Made by a program: the position numbers and the translations under genes. Under the pieces are notes generated by a model. That model had not been told where the DNA came from. It saw only the letters and a program-made list of their open reading frames with translations, and made no database searches. DNA of 64,000 nucleotides from Canna indica (Eukaryota; Streptophyta; Magnoliopsida; Zingiberales; Cannaceae). The stretch's first letter is position 1; each line of letters begins with the position of its first letter. Below are positions 62,002-64,000 of this stretch, piece after piece. Location: assembly GCA_034359265.1 (NCBI GenBank), contig CP136896.1:36012001-36076000 (forward strand), read 5' to 3'.

Positions 62002-64000
62002 GAGTCGCTCGGGACTCAGATTACATGGCGTTTCGAGCCGATACCCCGAAGTTCAATCAGTCTGCTTCGTTCAAGATTCTATTCGAAAAATAGTGCAATT
62101 CTGTGCATTAGTCTGTCGAGAATAACTCGATTAACAACTTCTCCCATCGCAGTGAATGTTCTGGAGTCGCTCGGTACTCAGATTACTGGGCGTTTCGAGC
62201 CGATACCTCGAATTTCAATCAGTCGACTTCGTTCAAGATTCTATTCGAAAAATCGTGCAATTCTGTGCATTAGTCTGTCAAAAATAACTCGATTAACAAC
62301 TTCTCCCATCGCAGTGAATGTTCTGGAGTCGCTCGGTACTCAGATTACTGGGCGTTTCGAGCTGATACCCCGAAGTTCAATCAGTCGGCATCGTTCAAGA
62401 TCTATACGAAAAATCATGCAATTCTTTGCATTAGTCTGTCAAAAATAACTCGATTAACAACTTCTCCCATCACAGTGAATGTTCTGGAGTCGCTCGGGAC
62501 TCAGATTACAGGGCATTTCGAGCCGATACCCCGAAGTTCAATCAGTCTGCTTCGTTCAAGATTCTATTCGAAAAATAGTGCAATTCTGTGCATTAGTCTG
62601 TCGAGAATAACTCGATTAACAATTTCTCCCATCGCAGTGAATGTTCTGGAGTCGCTCGGGACTCAGATTACAGGGCGTTTCGAGCCGATACCCCGAAGTT
62701 CAATCAGTCTGCTTCGTTCAAGATTCTATTCGAAAAATAGTGCAATTCTGTGCATTAGTCTGTCGAGAATAACTCGATTAACAATTTCTCCCATCGCAGT
62801 GAATGTTCTGGAATCGCTCGGTACTCAGATTACTGGGCGTTTCGAGCCGATACCCCGAAGTTCAATCAGTCGACCTCGTTCAAAATCAATTCGAAAAATC
62901 GTGCAATTCTTTGCAATAGTCTGTCAAAAATAACTCGATTAACAACTTCTCCCATCACAGTGAATGTTCTGGAGTCACTCGGGACTCAGATTACAGGGCG
63001 TTTCGAGCCGATACCCCGAAGTTCAATCAGTCGGCATCGTCCAAGATCTATTCGAAAAAACATGCAATTCTTTGCATTAGTCTATCAAAAATAACTCGAT
63101 TAACAACTTCTCCCATCACAGTGAATGTTATGGAGTCGCTCGGGACTCTGATTACAGGGTGTTTCGAGCCGATACCCCGAAGTTCAATCAGTCTGCTTCG
63201 TACAAGATTCTATTCGAAAAATAGTGCAATTCTGTGCATTAGTCTGTCAAGAATAACTCGATTAACAATTTCTCCCATCGCAGTGAATGTTCTGGAATCG
63301 CTCGGTACTCAGATTACTGGGCGTTTCGAGCCGATACCCCGAAGTTCAATCAGTCGACCTCGTTCAAAATCAATTCGAAAAATCGTGCAATTCTTTGCAA
63401 TAGTCTGTCAAAAATAACTCGATTAACAACTTCTCCCATCACAGTGAATGTTCTGGAGTCGCTCGGGACTCAGATTACAGGGCGTTTCGAGCCGATACCC
63501 CGAAGTTCAATCAGTCGGCATCGTCCAAGATCTATTCGAAAAAACATGCAATTCTTTGCATTAGTCTATCAAAAATAACTCGATTAACAACTTCTCCCAT
63601 CACAGTGAATGTTATGGAGTCGCTCGGGACTCTGATTACAGGGCGTTTCGAGCCGATACCCCGAAGTTCAATCAGTCTGCTTCGTACAAGATTCTATTCG
63701 AAAAATAGTGCAATTCTGTGCATTAGTCTGTCAAGAATAACTCGATTAACAATTTCTCCCATCGCAGTGAATGTTCTGGAATCGCTCGGTACTCAGATTA
63801 CTGGGCGTTTCGAGCCGATACCCCGAAGTTCAATCAGTCGACCTCGTTCAAAATCAATTCGAAAAATCGTGCAATTCTTTGCAATAGTCTGTCAAAAATA
63901 ACTCGATTAACAACTTCTCCCATCACAGTGAATGTTCTGGAGTCGCTCGGGACTCAGATTACAGGGCGTTTCGAGCCGATACCCCGAAGTTCAATCAGTC
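62002..64000. repeat. 13-mer HOR, copy 4, with extra trimer, cut by window end
   Basis: H 62002, I 62164, K 62326, F 62487, F 62649, G3 62811, A3 62972 (gagtcactc at 62977), B3 63133 (gggtgtttc at 63160), G3 63295, A3 63456, B3 63617, G3 63779 and A3 63940 to the window end (61 bp). Where other copies continue into C-D, this one starts a third G3-A3-B3 trimer, so the repeat continues beyond 64000 in an expanded form. Confidence 0.92.
62811..64000. repeat. G3-A3-B3 trimer array (484-bp period), at least 2.4 copies
   Basis: Trimers start at 62811, 63295 and 63779, each G3 (161) + A3 (161) + B3 (162) = 484 bp; the third is cut by the window end. Two-copy versions lie at 50538-51505, 53768-54735, 58613-59580 and 60712-61679. 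This is a repeat nested inside the 13-mer. Confidence 0.92.

Larger units (their letters stand above)
1..64000. repeat. 161/162-bp satellite DNA array filling the window
   Basis: Every position belongs to a head-to-tail tandem repeat. Phased on GAGTCG, monomers start at 1, 162, 323, 485, 646, 807, 968, 1130, 1292, 1453 and so on to 63940. By hand parse there are 396 complete monomers and one partial. Only two lengths occur; they differ by one T in CAAGATTC (162 bp) versus CAAGATC or CAAAATC (161 bp). One A-type monomer counted by hand is about 42% GC, with a GC-rich first 50 bp (about 60%) and an AT-rich middle of about 80 bp (about 31%). No inverted monomer, inserted element or unique spacer was seen. 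Such an array is typical of eukaryotic heterochromatin, often centromeric; that role is inference. Confidence 0.98.

Noticed and set aside
1..64000. CRISPR array, because of regular repeats
   Set aside because: There are no short repeats separated by unique spacers; the entire 161-162 bp period is conserved. That is a tandem satellite.
1..64000. Known family assignment such as alpha satellite or a named insect, nematode or plant satellite
   Set aside because: Monomer length and sequence do not match alpha satellite, and I do not recognise the consensus from any family I could name with confidence.
1..64000. Transposon or tRNA/rRNA origin of the array
   Set aside because: No terminal repeats, transposase or reverse transcriptase motifs, tRNA-like fold or rRNA-like segments appear in the consensus, and no monomer is interrupted by an insertion.

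Overview
The whole 64 kb window is one uninterrupted tandem satellite array. I find no protein-coding gene, RNA gene, mobile element, CRISPR array, regulatory site or unique sequence anywhere in it. A hand parse, with monomers phased on the recurrent GAGTCG motif at position 1, gives 396 complete monomers plus a 61-bp partial one at the right edge. Every monomer fits 161 bp (about 213) or 162 bp (about 183), all in the same orientation. This is satellite DNA of a eukaryotic chromosome, of the kind found in centromeric, pericentromeric or heterochromatic blocks. I do not recognise the monomer and cannot name the species. It is not the 171-bp primate alpha satellite, and it lacks a complete CENP-B box.

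Monomer subfamilies used below, with diagnostic motifs: A (161 bp; aaaaaacatgc, taacttgatt, often ending gttatg); B (162; gactctgatta, gatacaccg, gattcgattcg, tcaagaata); C (161; ggtactc, tactggg, cggcctcg, gtctatc); D (161; gcccggg, aaaaagcatgc); E (161; ttacatggcg, gaagtacaatc, cgacatcg, ctatttg) and its variant E' (often ttatagggcg, with cggcatcg, ctatttg); F (162; tctgcttcg or tctgctttg, gattctattcg, gtcgagaata); G (161; ggtactc, cgacctcg, usually ttcgataaatcg) and G' (ggtattc, gataacccg). Right-half types are H (162; start of E joined to body of F), I (162; gatacctcgaatttc), J (161; A-like, with ggtactc), K (161; usually gagctgatacc, with ctatacg or cggcatcg plus aaatcatgc), L (162; C/F hybrid), G3 (gaatcgctcgg, tgcaatagtc), A3 (catcgtccaag), B3 (cttcgtacaag) and B2 (B with gataccccg and gattctattcg).

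Layout. From 1 to about 30.2 kb the array is built on an 8-monomer higher-order repeat (HOR), A-B-C-D-E-F-F-G, of 1291 bp. The F step is expanded to 3, 4, 6 or 7 copies in places and reduced to 1 in another. From 30.2 to 40.0 kb a 17-monomer unit of 2745 bp is tandemly repeated: two full copies, one 15-monomer derivative and one truncated copy. From 40.2 to 47.9 kb the array is a displaced copy of the 23.0-31.3 kb region. From about 48 kb to the end it changes to a newer 13-monomer HOR, H-I-K-F-F-G3-A3-B3-G3-A3-B3-C-D, of 2099 bp, inside which the G3-A3-B3 trimer (484 bp) is itself amplifying.

The long open reading frames are arithmetic artefacts. A run of 162-bp monomers (54 codons) stays in frame, whereas each 161-bp monomer shifts the frame. 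The interest of the window lies in its layered record of unequal exchange, a substitution pattern that looks like CpG deamination, and subfamily-specific dyad symmetries. I found no evidence of an undescribed gene system here.
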